Of a stretch of 64,000 bases of DNA, positions 12,439-23,559 are shown piece after piece (the first letter of the stretch is position 1; each line of letters begins with the position of its first letter). The DNA is from Narthecium ossifragum (lineage: Eukaryota; Streptophyta; Magnoliopsida; Dioscoreales; Nartheciaceae), in NCBI GenBank assembly GCA_963920575.1, contig OY986966.1:4298130-4362129 (forward strand). The letters run 5' to 3'. The notes under the pieces are model-generated. The model searched no databases. It was given only the letters and a program-made list of their open reading frames with translations, and was not told the DNA's origin. Both the position numbers and the translations under genes were made by a program.

Positions 12439-13920
12439 TTTAATCATCTTTTTAATCTCTACTTTGAAGCTAGAATTGCTTTTATTAATTTCTATATATA
12501 GAATTTGAATTCAGGGCTTATGAATTACTACAACAGCATATCTGCATCTAATCTTCAAAGTGATTGGATACTGAAACCAAGAATAATTGCAGCAACAAAA
12601 ATCATGATCAGTACCACTCATTGTAGTCGAAAATATATAAGGAAATATTATCCAAATTGCATCATATATATTTCATCACTTTGCATTTAGTAACAGTTGA
12701 TCAGGCCTGATGAAGATGGCCAATTTTCTGGCATGTACTATGTTAATCTAAGCTATATTCGTGCGAGGTTATTTCGGTGATTATGAAGTAAAAATTATTA
12801 TGTTAGAGCTTTCACTACAAAAGAACTCATTATAGTGTAAGCAACTTATATTTGAATCTTAGAGATGGTTTAACTTTGTACAGTGATTTTGTGAGACGTC
12901 ACATTGTCTATCTTTACTCTTTATAATGTCAAAAGCACTTAATGAAGTACATGCATTTTGAGCTGAACAATTCATTGATAGTATCTTTTCCACTGTTCCT
13001 AAAGAGCTAGAAAGACTATATATATATGAAACATATGAAGCAATTAATCACACTTAGAAAGCATAGAAGCTTTGAGAAATAGAATTTGGTAGCCTAAGAT
13101 GGTATTACCTAAGGTTCGAAAACGTCAGGAAAATCGAAAATGGCATAGATAGGGCAAGTATTAATTAGAACAAATTAACTGATAATGTCTCTAATTGTGC
13201 CATTCCATGCACACACATTTGGAATTATGGATCTCTTTTGTGGTTGTCTACTCATTGAATCTATCACTCGACAATTAGAGGAAACGTTTCAAAGTTTTGG
13301 TTGAAAAGTATCACATTATAAGCTACCTAACATACTATGTCAATCAGTAGCAGTTGTGACTTATCTGTATTGCGAAAGTGACATATATATATATACATTG
13401 TGGAGATGGTTGGCTTTGGAGACATATATATTTTCCATGCAGATATATTGGTCCTTAATTATTTGTTACATCACCATATATATGAAAGCTCATTCCATAT
13501 ATAGCACATCAAGTCATCTCTTAAGTAATGACTAACATGATTCCATAAGTTGTCACCTTCCAACCTTCGTGGCTCTCATTATACTAATTATTAGGCTATA
13601 TCAACCTTCTTTGAGCTGCTAGCTATTATAAACTTAACGCAATGTTTGGTTTCCATCATAGCACTAAGAAAGATGAGAAGAAAACCAACAGTGCAAAATA
13701 TATATATGAACCAAAAACTGGAAAACAAAGCCATCTAGCTATATGTGTCCATATAAACAAAACTCTATCTAAGCTCCATCTCAGACTCTTTAACTTAAAG
13801 CTCTCTCTCATATATATATTACATGATGATGCCACCAGTATATATATAGCTGTACTTACTCCACAAAAACCTAACAAGAAGAAGAAAAATCTATCTACCC
13901 TGATGCATAAACTTATATAA
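12439..13920. other. Unassigned AT-rich intergenic DNA
   Basis: Many TATATA tracts and no convincing gene. CACTACAAAAGAACTC near 12820, followed by CATTATAGTG, looks like a degraded CACTA/MITE end. Confidence 0.4.
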
Positions 13921-14139
13921 TTAACCTATCAGTGGAAGCACAGTCTTCATGAGCTCGATGGAGAGAGCTTCGTACGTGGCCTGAGACGGGTGGACGGAGT
14001 CCCAGAACAATTACTTAGAGGGATCATGACAGATGGGAAGAGGAGCACTGCACATTGGTCCCATCTCCATCATCCCCGTCCCACAGCATCCTCTCCTCGT
14101 CTCCACAAACCCTGAAAAACCAACATAAGCCTATCATAC

Positions 14140-14345
14140 TATAGGATTTTTGTACATGAAATATACATGTCACCTATCGGTAGTAGGTGGCCAACTACCG
14201 GTTCCTGTTCTAGTCCATCGGTAGTGAAACTATGGATGATAGAATAGATCAATTAATCAAGAGTGAGTTACATATAGATCATTACTGATTGATTGACACT
14301 ATTAATGGAATAGATCAATCAATCGGCAGTGAGCTAAACATGCTC
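14140..14345. repeat. Dispersed CGGTAGTGAG-type repeat in the GDSL pseudogene intron
   Basis: It shows repeated TATCGGTAGTAGG, CCATCGGTAGTGAAAC and ATCAATCAATCGGCAGTGAG words, related to the MITE at 12292. A second fragment is at about 15245-15405 in the same intron region. Confidence 0.45.
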
Positions 14346-15244
14346 TTTACAAACTGTTTGAGCTAATTAATCTTACCATATTTCTGGGGGTTCTGCATCA
14401 TGTCCATGAGAGGATTGTAGGTGTCTACGTAGGCAAACTTGCTGCTTGGGAGGGAGTCTTGCAGGCGCTTTAGCAGGTTTTGAAGCTTAGAATTGTATGC
14501 AACTGAGTCTGTGTTGTGCTGCTCCACGCAAGCACGCTGCGGAGATCCGCCCGGTCTCATGGTTGCGAGAGTGATCTGCATCGGGACGCAGCCGATCGGC
14601 GGCAGGCCTGCCACCGTGAATTTCCGGGCGCCCATGTTGTACAGTACCTGCATGCAGAATCAGGATTAATGGAGGATCGAGCTAGACCGGAGCATTTTCG
14701 TAATTAATCATGATTATATACTACTTACAGCTAGCTCAGTTTATGAACACAATATTACTATGATTACTTGCTGTAATCATTTAGTTCAAGCGGCCGTGAT
14801 TCTGACTTAAGGAACTCGATCCAAACCGTTTCTAAAACTGATGAAGAATGTATATAATAACAAGCTTCTTAATTAATATAGTTTTTAACAAGGAATTAAG
14901 TTACAATATAAATATGTGCAATCATATCCTACTAGATGAAGATATGCAATTAAAACGTGCTAGGAAATCTAAAATTTCATCATTTACACCTATATATAGA
15001 GAGATCTTAAAAACCAAGCCAAGTAATTAAGAAGATCCATGGATTTCTAAATTTAGTCACTTCTCGTATAATAGATGATTCCCAATTAACACTAACAAGA
15101 TTCCAGTCAAACTTAATTAGAACATGAGAATTATAAGTCTACTCATCATGCATGATACGTATATTAAGTAACCCCTTGCATGAATAAATATATCTAGCTA
15201 ACATCAAATGAGGTAATTTTATAAATGACCTATATATAGTTGGA

Positions 15245-15405
15245 TAAAGTTCTGTGTACATGATCACGTGTGGGATACCAATTGGTTGATCTAGTTCATC
15301 CGTAGTGAGACTACGGATTTGATCATTGGTACGCTCAATCGGCAATGGGATACTGATTATCGATGGACTATATCAATCAATCGGTAGTGAGTTGATGGTA
15401 AGTAA
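15245..15405. repeat. Second intronic fragment of the CGGTAGTGAG repeat family
   Basis: It contains CATCCGTAGTGAGACTACGG and ATCAATCAATCGGTAGTGAG, shared with 12350-12400 and 14290-14330. Confidence 0.45.
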
Positions 15406-16171
15406 GTGCAGTGTATATGCTCTGGCTCGTGCACACATATCGCCGCTCTATAAAGGATAAGAATTGGAGACCAGAACAAAAGAGTGAAGTCTTCAGAAGA
15501 AGTAATCCTGGTAACCAGAGACGCTAAACGTAGAGCTTCTACTTGGAAGCATGTAAAAGTTCATCATCATGTCATTGGATCCGGCACCGATAACAAACAC
15601 GGCATTCCTGATCCTCTGTTCGGCCTCCGGCGACCCACAGCGGCTCGTAACTGACGCAAGTACCTTCCAAAGTACCCAACTTGCCTCCCCAACGTCAACA
15701 CGCCGGAAGACATCACCGTGAGGTCATCCAAGCCGGAACCGGCAGAGGCGAAGCTGACTCCGGTGGCCAAGTCATCGGCAGTGAGGCCGGGAGAGAGTTA
15801 CGCCGGCAGGAGGTCCTTGAGACCGACAGCGGAGACGAGGATGTCGGTGAGGAGCTTTCCGTTGGAGAACCGGCCGGTCGGCCTCCGGCTAGGGAAGTCA
15901 GTGCATAGGGAGGGTGGTCGGCCCTGACGAAGGTCGGGAACTGGTTGTTGTTGCCAGGGTCGAGGGTGGAGTCGCCAAAGGCGAAGACCGCCGTTATGTT
16001 GCCGGTGGTGGCGGTGACTCCGGCGAGGGAATGGAGTAGAGAGAGGAGGAGGAGGAGGGAGAGTGTGGATAGGTATGTCTTCATGGCTTGTGTTTGTTGG
16101 CTAATGGCTCTCCTATGCTATATAGTAAGCCTATCTTTTATGCATGGAGCTAGGAAATAATATAGGGTTAA

Positions 16172-16371
16172 NNNNNNNNNNNNNNNNNNNNNNNNNNNNN
16201 NNNNNNNNNNNNNNNNNNNNNNNNNNNNNNNNNNNNNNNNNNNNNNNNNNNNNNNNNNNNNNNNNNNNNNNNNNNNNNNNNNNNNNNNNNNNNNNNNNNN
16301 NNNNNNNNNNNNNNNNNNNNNNNNNNNNNNNNNNNNNNNNNNNNNNNNNNNNNNNNNNNNNNNNNNNNNNN
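16172..16371. other. Assembly gap (200 N)
   Basis: A run of exactly 200 N bases, a typical scaffold-gap placeholder. ORFs crossing it are artefacts. Confidence 0.99.
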
Positions 16372-16998
16372 CAATGCGACAGTAGAGAATCCTGGAAAAT
16401 CAGGAACAAAATCCTGCAGCATGCGTTGCAGGGAATGGAGGCTGGTTTCATAAACATAAATAAAGATTGTGGAGATTTTAATTTGGAATCTAGCTTTTGT
16501 CACAAGATTCCTTTCGTTCGCAACAACAATTTTGTTATAGTGCCTCGCATTGTTTGCCAATGCATTGGTATATAATTTAGTTTTGCCAATTATGAGTCCT
16601 TGGAATGTTCTATCTGCTTTTAGGCAACTGTCATTGTTTACAAGAAAAGGCGATGGTGGAGAAAAGGTGGTGATGTCTTTTTGCATGCTATTTGGGTTTA
16701 ATGCCTGAAAAAAGTACTGCCTTGGCTTATTGACAAATTAAGACTAGCATTTGAGCCTCTGGCCAAATCCCCCAATAATATATGTAATTAGGAATCTATA
16801 TATAGAGGTTTGTAGAAATGGATATGTATAACGGATAGATCGATATGCTTTGCGAGGAGGAGTTGGCATGCGTTTCGTCGTTGAGTATAATAAGTCCAGA
16901 GAGATTACTACGTACTCTCTCTAAAATCATTGGGCTCATTTGGAAATCCGAAAAGCTAACTTTTAGATTTTTAGATATTGAGTTTTATACTATATATC
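16372..16998. other. Unassigned DNA right of the gap
   Basis: On the reverse strand about 100 codons (16686-16375) are open into the gap, but the translation matches no family I recognise and has no clear start context. No other feature was seen. Confidence 0.4.
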
Positions 16999-17240
16999 CA
17001 TTGGGTGATGGCCCCCTGTCACCTGCCAAGGCTAACTGTGCACCCTTCACTTTCTCTTCTCTTTTTTTCTATCTCTTAATAATTTACATCACGTCAGTCC
17101 TTTATTTTTTTATATTATAATTTTATGTCACGTGTGTAATTTTATGACTCATATAATGGGTCATAATCTGAGTCAAAAAAGTAATTATCACATGATATTA
17201 TAAGGTAGATTATATTATTTCTTATAGATTTACTTGGGTG
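16999..17240. repeat. MITE, copy 1 (inverted relative to 28706-28870)
   Basis: Its reverse complement aligns with 28706-28870. Both contain TGACTCA...ATCTGAGTCA, a purine tract of GAGAGAGAAAG type and ends reading GGTGATGG / GTGAC-type inverted repeats. There is no coding content. Confidence 0.55.
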
Positions 17241-17454
17241 TCTACATATATATATAGGGTTAATAACATTTTACTCCCCTGTAATTTGAAAATATGTCAA
17301 TTTATCCCATATATTTTAAAACGTGACAAAACACACTCTTAATTTATCAATCTGGTCGTATTACCCCTAATCTTCAAACGGTGTTAGCGGGACTGACGGC
17401 AAATCGGCTAATCGGCTAAATAGGTCAAACAGTGACCCATTTGACCAGTTTTGC

Positions 17455-17955
17455 CCGGCTCATCCGGTCACCAACCTCCCGCCCCACCCTTCTCCTTCGC
17501 TTCCTCCTGTGACGAAGCAGCAGCCCGAACCAACTTCCTTGGAATCCAGCGAAGACGGCGGATTCCGGCCTAGGACTTGCGGAAGATGCCCGGAGGTGGA
17601 TTCCGGCGATGGGATCCCAGCGAGAAGACTTGGCGGTGACATGGTCGTTGCGGACGGTGAAGGAGACAGCTGTGGCGAGGTCGGTGAAGAAGGGGGCCGC
17701 GCGGGAAGGAACTGCAATGGCGTTGGGCTCCGGAAATAGGGATTGACCGAAGCCATGGTCGGCAGCAAGGTGGTGAGGGCGGTTGTGAGGATGGTGGCCG
17801 CCGGTGTGCTTGGCGGCAACGTCGATGTCGGCCGGAGTTGAGGTCGATGGAGGTGCGGAGAGAGGTCGCTATTGGCGGTGCTTCGGCACCTGGAAGGCAT
17901 TGGTGTGATCGGGGATCTAGACGCGATCGAGTGGGAAGAGGAAGAGGTCTTAATT
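17455..17955 (-). pseudogene. GC-rich gene-like fragment inside the MULE (left part)
   Basis: It reads best on the reverse strand, with a Met at 17754 followed by a Ser/Pro-rich stretch that could be an organelle-targeting or disordered N terminus. It was contiguous with 20050-20304 before the LTR inserted. I do not recognise the parent gene. Confidence 0.4.
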
Positions 17956-20049
17956 TGTGAGGACCCGCCCCTCTTTTCCCTTGGCTTGTTGTTGACCCCA
18001 AGGGCAATTTGAGAAATTGCGCCTTGGCGGTCGTTTCACACTAGGTGTGCACAAACAGACCTTGGTTGATGCTTGTGTTTGACTAGAAAGGTTAGGTGGA
18101 CCCGGGGTCGGAAGTTTTGGGCTTGGGCCTGAGTCTCAGCCCAAGGTTGCCGTTCTGGGCAAGGGAGATCGATCTGCATGGCATGGAGATCGATCTCTCT
18201 GTGCCTGGAAGTCGTTGGCGGTGGCGTTCGAAGGACGGCCACGGCGATGGCCGTCGCTTCCCCTGTCAGGGGACTTTCCCTCCCCTCCCCCAGCTTTTCC
18301 CCGCCTTCTCCGGCTTTCCCCGGCCTTATCCCCTTCTTCCCTTCTTCTTTTCCTTCTCTTCTTCTTCCTTCTTTCCCCGAGCTCTGTTTCTTTCCCTTGG
18401 CCGGCTGAGCTTTTCTTCACCGTTCTTCCTCCTCGGCCACCTTTCCTGGAGCTTGAAGGCTCGTTGGGTTCGTGGCGAGGCGAGGAAGGTCCTAGGCTAG
18501 GCCTTGTGGATCGAAGCTGCGTTGTAGAAGTAGGGTTCTTCCTCTAAGACTCTGGGTTCTTTATGGGTTTGAGATCCGGTTTTGTTTTCCTTAGATCTTC
18601 TTGTGTAGTCGATGCTTTCCCGTTTTGAAGCCATGAGTAGCTTCGCGGTGTTTGGATCTACCAGCCCATCAAGTTTGATGAGGAATGGTTGCGGTTTCCG
18701 GCGGTATTCTTCGCCGTCCGGCCGCCGGTGAACCCAATCCAGGTCGATCTCATGGGATGAGATCGATCTCGTTTGGGGGTGGTTCGCCCCGCCCGAGTGG
18801 GATCGATCTCCCCTGAGAAGGAGATCGATCTCTTGGTGGCCGGCTGAGGTGCTTCTTGGGTCGATCCAGATCGATCTCCATATGGGTGGAAATCGATCCC
18901 GTTGGAGGACCGGTGTGGTTGCTTCTTAACTCAGAGAAGATCGATCTCATTGTTGCATGAGATCGATCCCCTTTGAGGCAGGGAGGGTTTTTACTTGTTT
19001 AAATGCTGTTTTGCCCGCGGGGCTTCGCATGTAAGTGGTTTTAACGATTTTGCCCTCGGGGCTTGTCCTGTTATGGATCATGCATGAATGCTTATCGCCT
19101 TGTGGTTGAACCGAGAGGGTGATGCCTCTCGGGGTGTGTAGAATAAATGGGCTGACGGTATGCCTTTACCGCTTTGTGGTGAACTGAGGGAGTCATGACC
19201 CTCGGGAGTGCTTAGTATAAATGGGTCGAAGGTGTACCCTTGCTGTGTTAGTTGTTTACAACTTTATCATATTTATCCTACCCTGTTTTCCTGTGCATTA
19301 GGCATGCTAGGGTAGGTTGGGTTTATGTTAGCTCTGCTGCTTGGAGTACCGAGAGATGGTAGTCTCAACCTCGGTTGTTCCGCCAAGTGCGGAGATCCCG
19401 CTTGGAGAAGGGTGTCCTACTGATTGCGTCGTGTCCACCCTGCGTCAGGGTTTATCTTATCGGAGTGGGCCACCCCTGAGCAGTGGCGTTATCGGAGATA
19501 CGCACCTAGGACAGGAACCCTTCGGGTTATTGACGGGGTTTATGGGGTTCTTGGCAAGCCTCGGTACTTGGCATCAGAGTTTGTCCGGTTGCTTTACCCT
19601 TGCTTGTGGGAGTTGTAGAGTAGGACCCTGCTGAGCTGTTGCTCATGCCTACCTGGACTGTGTTTGTTGCTGGTGCAGGTGGTCGCTCTGTCCTAGTGTT
19701 ACCTCCTCGGTCGTCCCGTGGCAGCGCGCCGGCTCCTGACTATGTCTGAGGGTCAGGATGGTTTTGTTTGTGCCTTTGCGGAGACCCCAGTGGGTGTTGT
19801 TCTTTTGTGGACAGTTGTCCTTGTACTCTTCTTTTGTAGAACTGTTGTTCTAGGACCATGTACTCTATTATATGTTTTTATAATAGATGTTGTTGTTTAG
19901 CTTGCTTCCGCCCTTTCTCTGTGCTGATCAGTTGTTTCCGCCAGCTGATCTGTTTAGCCTCAACTGTTTCCGCCAGTTGAAGCTAGTAGGTGTAGGTTTC
20001 CCCCCTCGTGTCCCGGCCCGGTTTGGTGCCCGCGGGTCGGGGCGCGACA
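17956..20049 (+). mobile_element. Solo LTR (2.1 kb) nested in the MULE, TSD TAATT
   Basis: It starts TGTGAGGACCCGCCCC and ends GGTCGGGGCGCGACA. It is flanked by TAATT at 17951-17955 and 20050-20054, a perfect 5-bp target duplication. No gag or pol is present, so it is a solo LTR. The same LTR family occurs in the opposite orientation at 61229-63706. The ends resemble LTRs of gypsy chromoviruses (Del/Tekay type); that assignment is inference. Confidence 0.85.
18165..18975. repeat. GATCGATC palindrome cluster in LTR copy 1
   Basis: About eight exact GATCGATC words plus near matches, often extended to GAGATCGATCTC, occur at 18165-18200 and 18740-18975. The matching part of the second LTR copy has a comparable cluster. 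Confidence 0.75.
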
Positions 20050-20304
20050 TAATTGGTCGCGGTTGACGGCGCCAGCGACTTGCTGTAGGAAGGAGATGAT
20101 CGGGAAGCGAAGGAAGGAGGCGGCGAAGGCTTTGGCGAGGTTGGCGTTGAGCGGAGTAGGAGGTGGGCGTCGGCGGGGATGTCTCGTCCCGATCGGACCT
20201 GGGAAGAGGAAGAGATCGGGTGAGAGGGGAGAGCTTAGAGGAGAGAGGTCGAGATTGAAAGTTGATGAAGATGGAAGGCTTGGATTTAGTAGGGGAAAAC
20301 TCAA
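20050..20304 (-). pseudogene. GC-rich gene-like fragment inside the MULE (right part)
   Basis: This is the continuation of the GC-rich DNA interrupted by the LTR. A reverse-strand frame starting at Met 20304 is Ser/Pro-rich and then Ala/Phe-rich (SFLRFPIISFLQQVAGAVNR). The parent gene was not recognised. Confidence 0.4.
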
Positions 20305-20506
20305 CTAATCAGCTATTTTTGGCAAAATCGATCAAATGTGCGACGTGATATATTTATCCGGTTTACCGTCAGGCTGACTAACGCCGTTTGAAGATTGAGT
20401 GTAATACGATCAGATTGATAAATTAAGGGTGCGTTTTGTCACGTTTTAAAATATATGAGGTAAATTGATATATTGTCAAACTACGGAGGAGTAAAATATT
20501 ATTAAC

Positions 20507-20508
<2 letters not shown>

Positions 20509-20567
<59 letters not shown>
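20509..20567. repeat. (AT)n microsatellite
   Basis: About 29 uninterrupted AT units lie directly against the right end of the MULE. Confidence 0.95.
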
Positions 20568-20570
<3 letters not shown>

Positions 20571-20636
20571 GTTTGATGACATTATGAACATGTGGGTTTC
20601 TTTTGAATGTCGTATAAATCCTAGAAAGATAATGAA

Positions 20637-21376
20637 TGTAGCCGTTGGATCAACATCTTGATCCTTATCTCATTGATTGTGGGGACCAATTAAAGGTCAA
20701 TTGCAATCGGATCATGCGGTACGTGCTTGCCTAATTCTCTTTTTAAGTTCTCTTTATTTTCTCTTTCATATCATTTCAATATATAAATTTAGATCTTCAG
20801 TGTCTCTCTCTCTCTCTCTCATTTTAAAACTCATGATTTATATCCCCTTAAATTCCTTTTATCGAGACTATGTTTTCAAACGGAATGAGATTAATATTAG
20901 CCAAAAGTTTGTTTTGAATATCTTAGTTATCCATGACTTTTTCACAATAAATAGAAAAACACATTAAACTTTTTTGTTTTCGTATGAAATGAACTTGAAC
21001 TTGATGTTAGTCAAAAGATTCATGAAGCCCTATTCATCTTTGAATTTTTCAATATAGAAAAGAAAGAAAGAGAAAAAAAAAGGATGCAGAGCAAATTCCA
21101 TTTCAACAAAAAAATTACTTACTATTTTCTATACCTATTTTTATAATGATTGATAATTTGATCCTTTCTTTTCCGAGCAGTTATCAACGCTTTGAAGCTT
21201 TGAAACAGAAGAGAGGAATAACTTGAATTAATTTTTTATATTTTGAATTGATATAATCGAGAGAAACTTCACTTGTGGTCCCCGCATCCCTTAAGTAGTG
21301 CATAATCCGATTGTAATTGACCTGTGATCCCCACAATCAATGGGATGAGGATCAAGTTTTCCATCCAGCGGCTGCC
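20637..21376. mobile_element. Non-autonomous TIR element, about 740 bp
   Basis: The left arm (TAGCCGTTGGATCAACATC ... GATTGTGGGGACCA ... CAATCGGATCATGC) is repeated inverted at 21275-21376 (GCATAATCCGATTG ... GATCCCCACAATCAATGGG ... CCAGCGGCTGC). Arms are about 90 bp, with AT-rich non-coding DNA between. Exact ends and TSD were not resolved. Confidence 0.65.
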
Positions 21377-21639
21377 CTATGCACCGGTTGATTCACCGGT
21401 GCACTACACCTTACGCACCCCCAATCCAATTCGGTGCCCAGTTATGTATGTTAGTCACCATTAATATTTTGTGTTAATTGGCATTTAAGCTTCCCAAAAG
21501 AAAATATTTGTTCAGAATATGGGGTACCTTTTTCTTAAGGTATTTAGGGACTAATATATTTTTTAATACTAAAATGTCCTTCTAAGATTTCCAATATATC
21601 TTCCCTTTCTATTGACTGTTCATATTCCCAGTGACTATT

Positions 21640-22400
21640 CGTATTCACAGTGAAAAGTAAATTACTTTCCACGATTACGAAAAGTAAGTTACTCTCCACG
21701 ATTTTACGGAATGTAACTTGAACTTTTGGTAATGAAATCATTGAAAATAACTTGAGTTACTTTTCAGATTAAATCAATGGAAAATAACTAGTGGAAAGTA
21801 ACTTGAGCTTCGATTATAAAATTATAAAAAGTTTATGAGGTACTTTCCAAATTAAATTAATGGAAAGTAACTTGAGTTACTTTGTGCAATTATTACATTA
21901 CTATTCATAATTATTACAAGTTATTTTCCATAATATATTATAAAGTACCGTGGAAAAGTAACTTACCCCGATTACGGAAAGTAACTTAAGCTCTCGATGA
22001 TGAAATCGTGGAAAATAACTTGAATTACTTTTCAGATTAAACCAATGGAAAGTAACTAGCGGAAAGTAACTTAAGTCTCGATGATGAAATAAGAGAAAGT
22101 TTATGAGTTACTTTCCAAATTTAATTAATGAAAAATAACTTGAGTTACTCCACAATTATTACATTACTTTCCACAATTATTATAAGTTACTTTCCATAAT
22201 CTAGATGTTAGTACTGTGGAAATTAACTCAAGTTTATGAGTTACTTTACAAATTTAATTAATGAAAAGTAACTTGAGTTACTTCATAATTTTTACATTAC
22301 TTTCCACAAGTATTATAAGTTACTTTTCATAATCTAGATGGTAGTATTGTGAAAAGTAACTTACAACATTATGGAAAGTAACTTGAGTCAAAATTGACTA
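21640..22400. repeat. Palindrome-rich repeat, AGTAACT-TG-AGTTACT units
   Basis: GGAAAGTAACTTGAGTTACT-like words occur more than a dozen times on both strands. Larger blocks (a GAAAGTTTATGAGTTACTTT region followed by ATTATTACATTACTTTCC) repeat two to three times. The sequence is non-coding. Confidence 0.75.
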
Positions 22401-22539
22401 ATAAATTGTGAAACATTTTTGTGAAAAATTTGATTGCCCATTGCAAAAAAGTGACTAGCATGGAAGAGGGATATATTATTTACTTTTCAAAAAAAAAAGG
22501 AAAAAAAAGGTTGTCGCGACCATCGGTTGCGTCGTCGTG

Positions 22540-23490
22540 ACGGGATCCGGAGGGTTCGACAGCAAGCTGGGCGGCGGCGATGGGATCCGGAGGGTGAGGA
22601 TTTTGGGCTGGGCGGCGACGGGATCCGGAGGGTGAGGAGCTGGGCGGCGGCGACGGGATCTGGAGGGTGAGGAAGGAGGTGGCGACGAGAGCGCCGGGGA
22701 TCGATGACGGACGGCGACGAGCTGGAGGTCTGGATCGACGATGAGGTGGATCGATGGCGAGCTGGATCGGCGACGACGGGATCCGGAGGGTGAGGAGGAG
22801 GGCGGCGGCGACGGGATCCGGAGGGTGAGGAGGGCGGCGGCGACGAGATCCGACGGGTGAGGAGTTGGGTGGTGGCGACGGGATCCGAAGGGTGAGGAAG
22901 GAGGTGGCGACGGGAGTGCCAGGGATTAATGACGGACGGCGACGAGTTGGAGGTCTGGATCGGCGACGAGGTGGATCGATGGCGAGCTGGATCGGCGACG
23001 ACGGGATCCGGAGGGTGAGGAGCTGGGCGGCGGCGACAGGATCCGGAGGGTGAGGAAGGAGGTGGTGACGGGAACGCCGGGGATCGATGACGGACGACGA
23101 CGAGCTGGAGGTCTGGATCGGCGACGACGGGACGGCGAGCTGGATCGACGACGATGGGATCCGGAGGGTGAGGAGCTTGGCAACGGCGACGGGATCTGGA
23201 GGGTGAGGAAGGAGGTGGCGACGAGAGCGTCGGGGATCGATGACGGACGGCGACGAGTTGGAGGTCTGGATCGGCGACAAGGTGGATCGATGGCGAGCGG
23301 GATCGGCGACGACGAGATCCAGAGGGTGAGGAGCTGGGCGGCGGCGACGGGATCCGGAGGGTGAGGAAGGAGGTGGCAACAGGAGCGCCGGGGATCGATG
23401 ACGGATGACAATGAGCTGGAGATCTGGATCGGCGATGAGGTGGATCGACGGCGAGGTGGATCGGCGACGAGCGGGATCGACAGGTGGCGG
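22540..23490. repeat. GC-rich minisatellite, higher-order period about 155 bp
   Basis: A GGGATCCGGAGGGTGAGGA core repeats many times. GGAAGGAGGTGGCGAC-type landmarks recur near 22669, 22895, 23053, 23207 and 23363, giving about five higher-order units. Long Pro/Arg/Ser ORFs on the reverse strand come from the repeat and are not genes. A poly-G run of about 20 (23518-23537) follows. Confidence 0.85.
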
Positions 23491-23559
23491 GGGTGGGGGG
23501 GCTCGCCGGCCGAGGGAGGGGGGGGGGGGGGGGGGGTTGTAAGGGCATTTTCATCCCAT

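Larger units (their letters stand above)
13921..16084 (-). pseudogene. GDSL esterase/lipase pseudogene
   Basis: The start is at 16084, with a hydrophobic signal peptide (about residues 1-25) and then FAFGDSTLDPGNNNQ, block I with the catalytic Ser. Later blocks are recognisable: GRFSNGKLLTDI, TGVSFASAGSGLDD, GAGSNDMMMNFY (block III) and GARKFTVAGLPPIGC (exon 14377-14647). The last exon (13921-14111) carries FWDSVHPS with the catalytic Asp/His. At least two frameshifts occur in exon 1, after the block I region (about 15900) and about 15650. Stop codons replace sense codons near 15820, near 15490 and in the last exon (DPSK-stop-LFWDS, about 14020). The family is a secreted hydrolase of about 350 aa; this copy cannot encode it without correction. 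All active-site residues survive, so decay is probably recent. Sequencing error is an alternative for some indels. Confidence 0.85.
17257..20508. mobile_element. MULE-like (Pack-MULE-type) element with TIRs of about 200 bp
   Basis: The left end GGGTTAATAACATTTTACTC and the right end ...TATTATTAACCC are inverted repeats extending roughly 200 bp, including CACGTTTTAAAATATATG-type blocks and AACGGCGTTAG/TAACGCCGTTTG. Flanks are ATATATATA on both sides, a 9-bp duplication as expected for MULEs but in low-complexity sequence. The interior is GC-rich (17455-17955 and 20050-20300), unlike the AT-rich TIRs, and has no transposase. That pattern fits captured gene DNA. The element is split by the LTR at 17956-20049. 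Confidence 0.75.

Noticed and set aside
16131..16686. ORFs crossing the run of N
   Set aside because: Unknown bases translated as X; not evidence of coding.
17509..18547. Several Pro/Arg/Ser-rich ORFs in the LTR and MULE interior
   Set aside because: Overlapping frames in GC-rich repeat DNA; not conserved between the two LTR copies as one frame.
19560..19580. Primer-binding-like GGCATCAGAG in the LTR
   Set aside because: It lies inside the LTR, not after it, and does not match the full tRNA end.
22480..23554. Long reverse-strand ORFs (up to 355 codons) rich in Pro, Arg and Ser
   Set aside because: They come from the GC-rich minisatellite; all frames are open because the repeat lacks stops.
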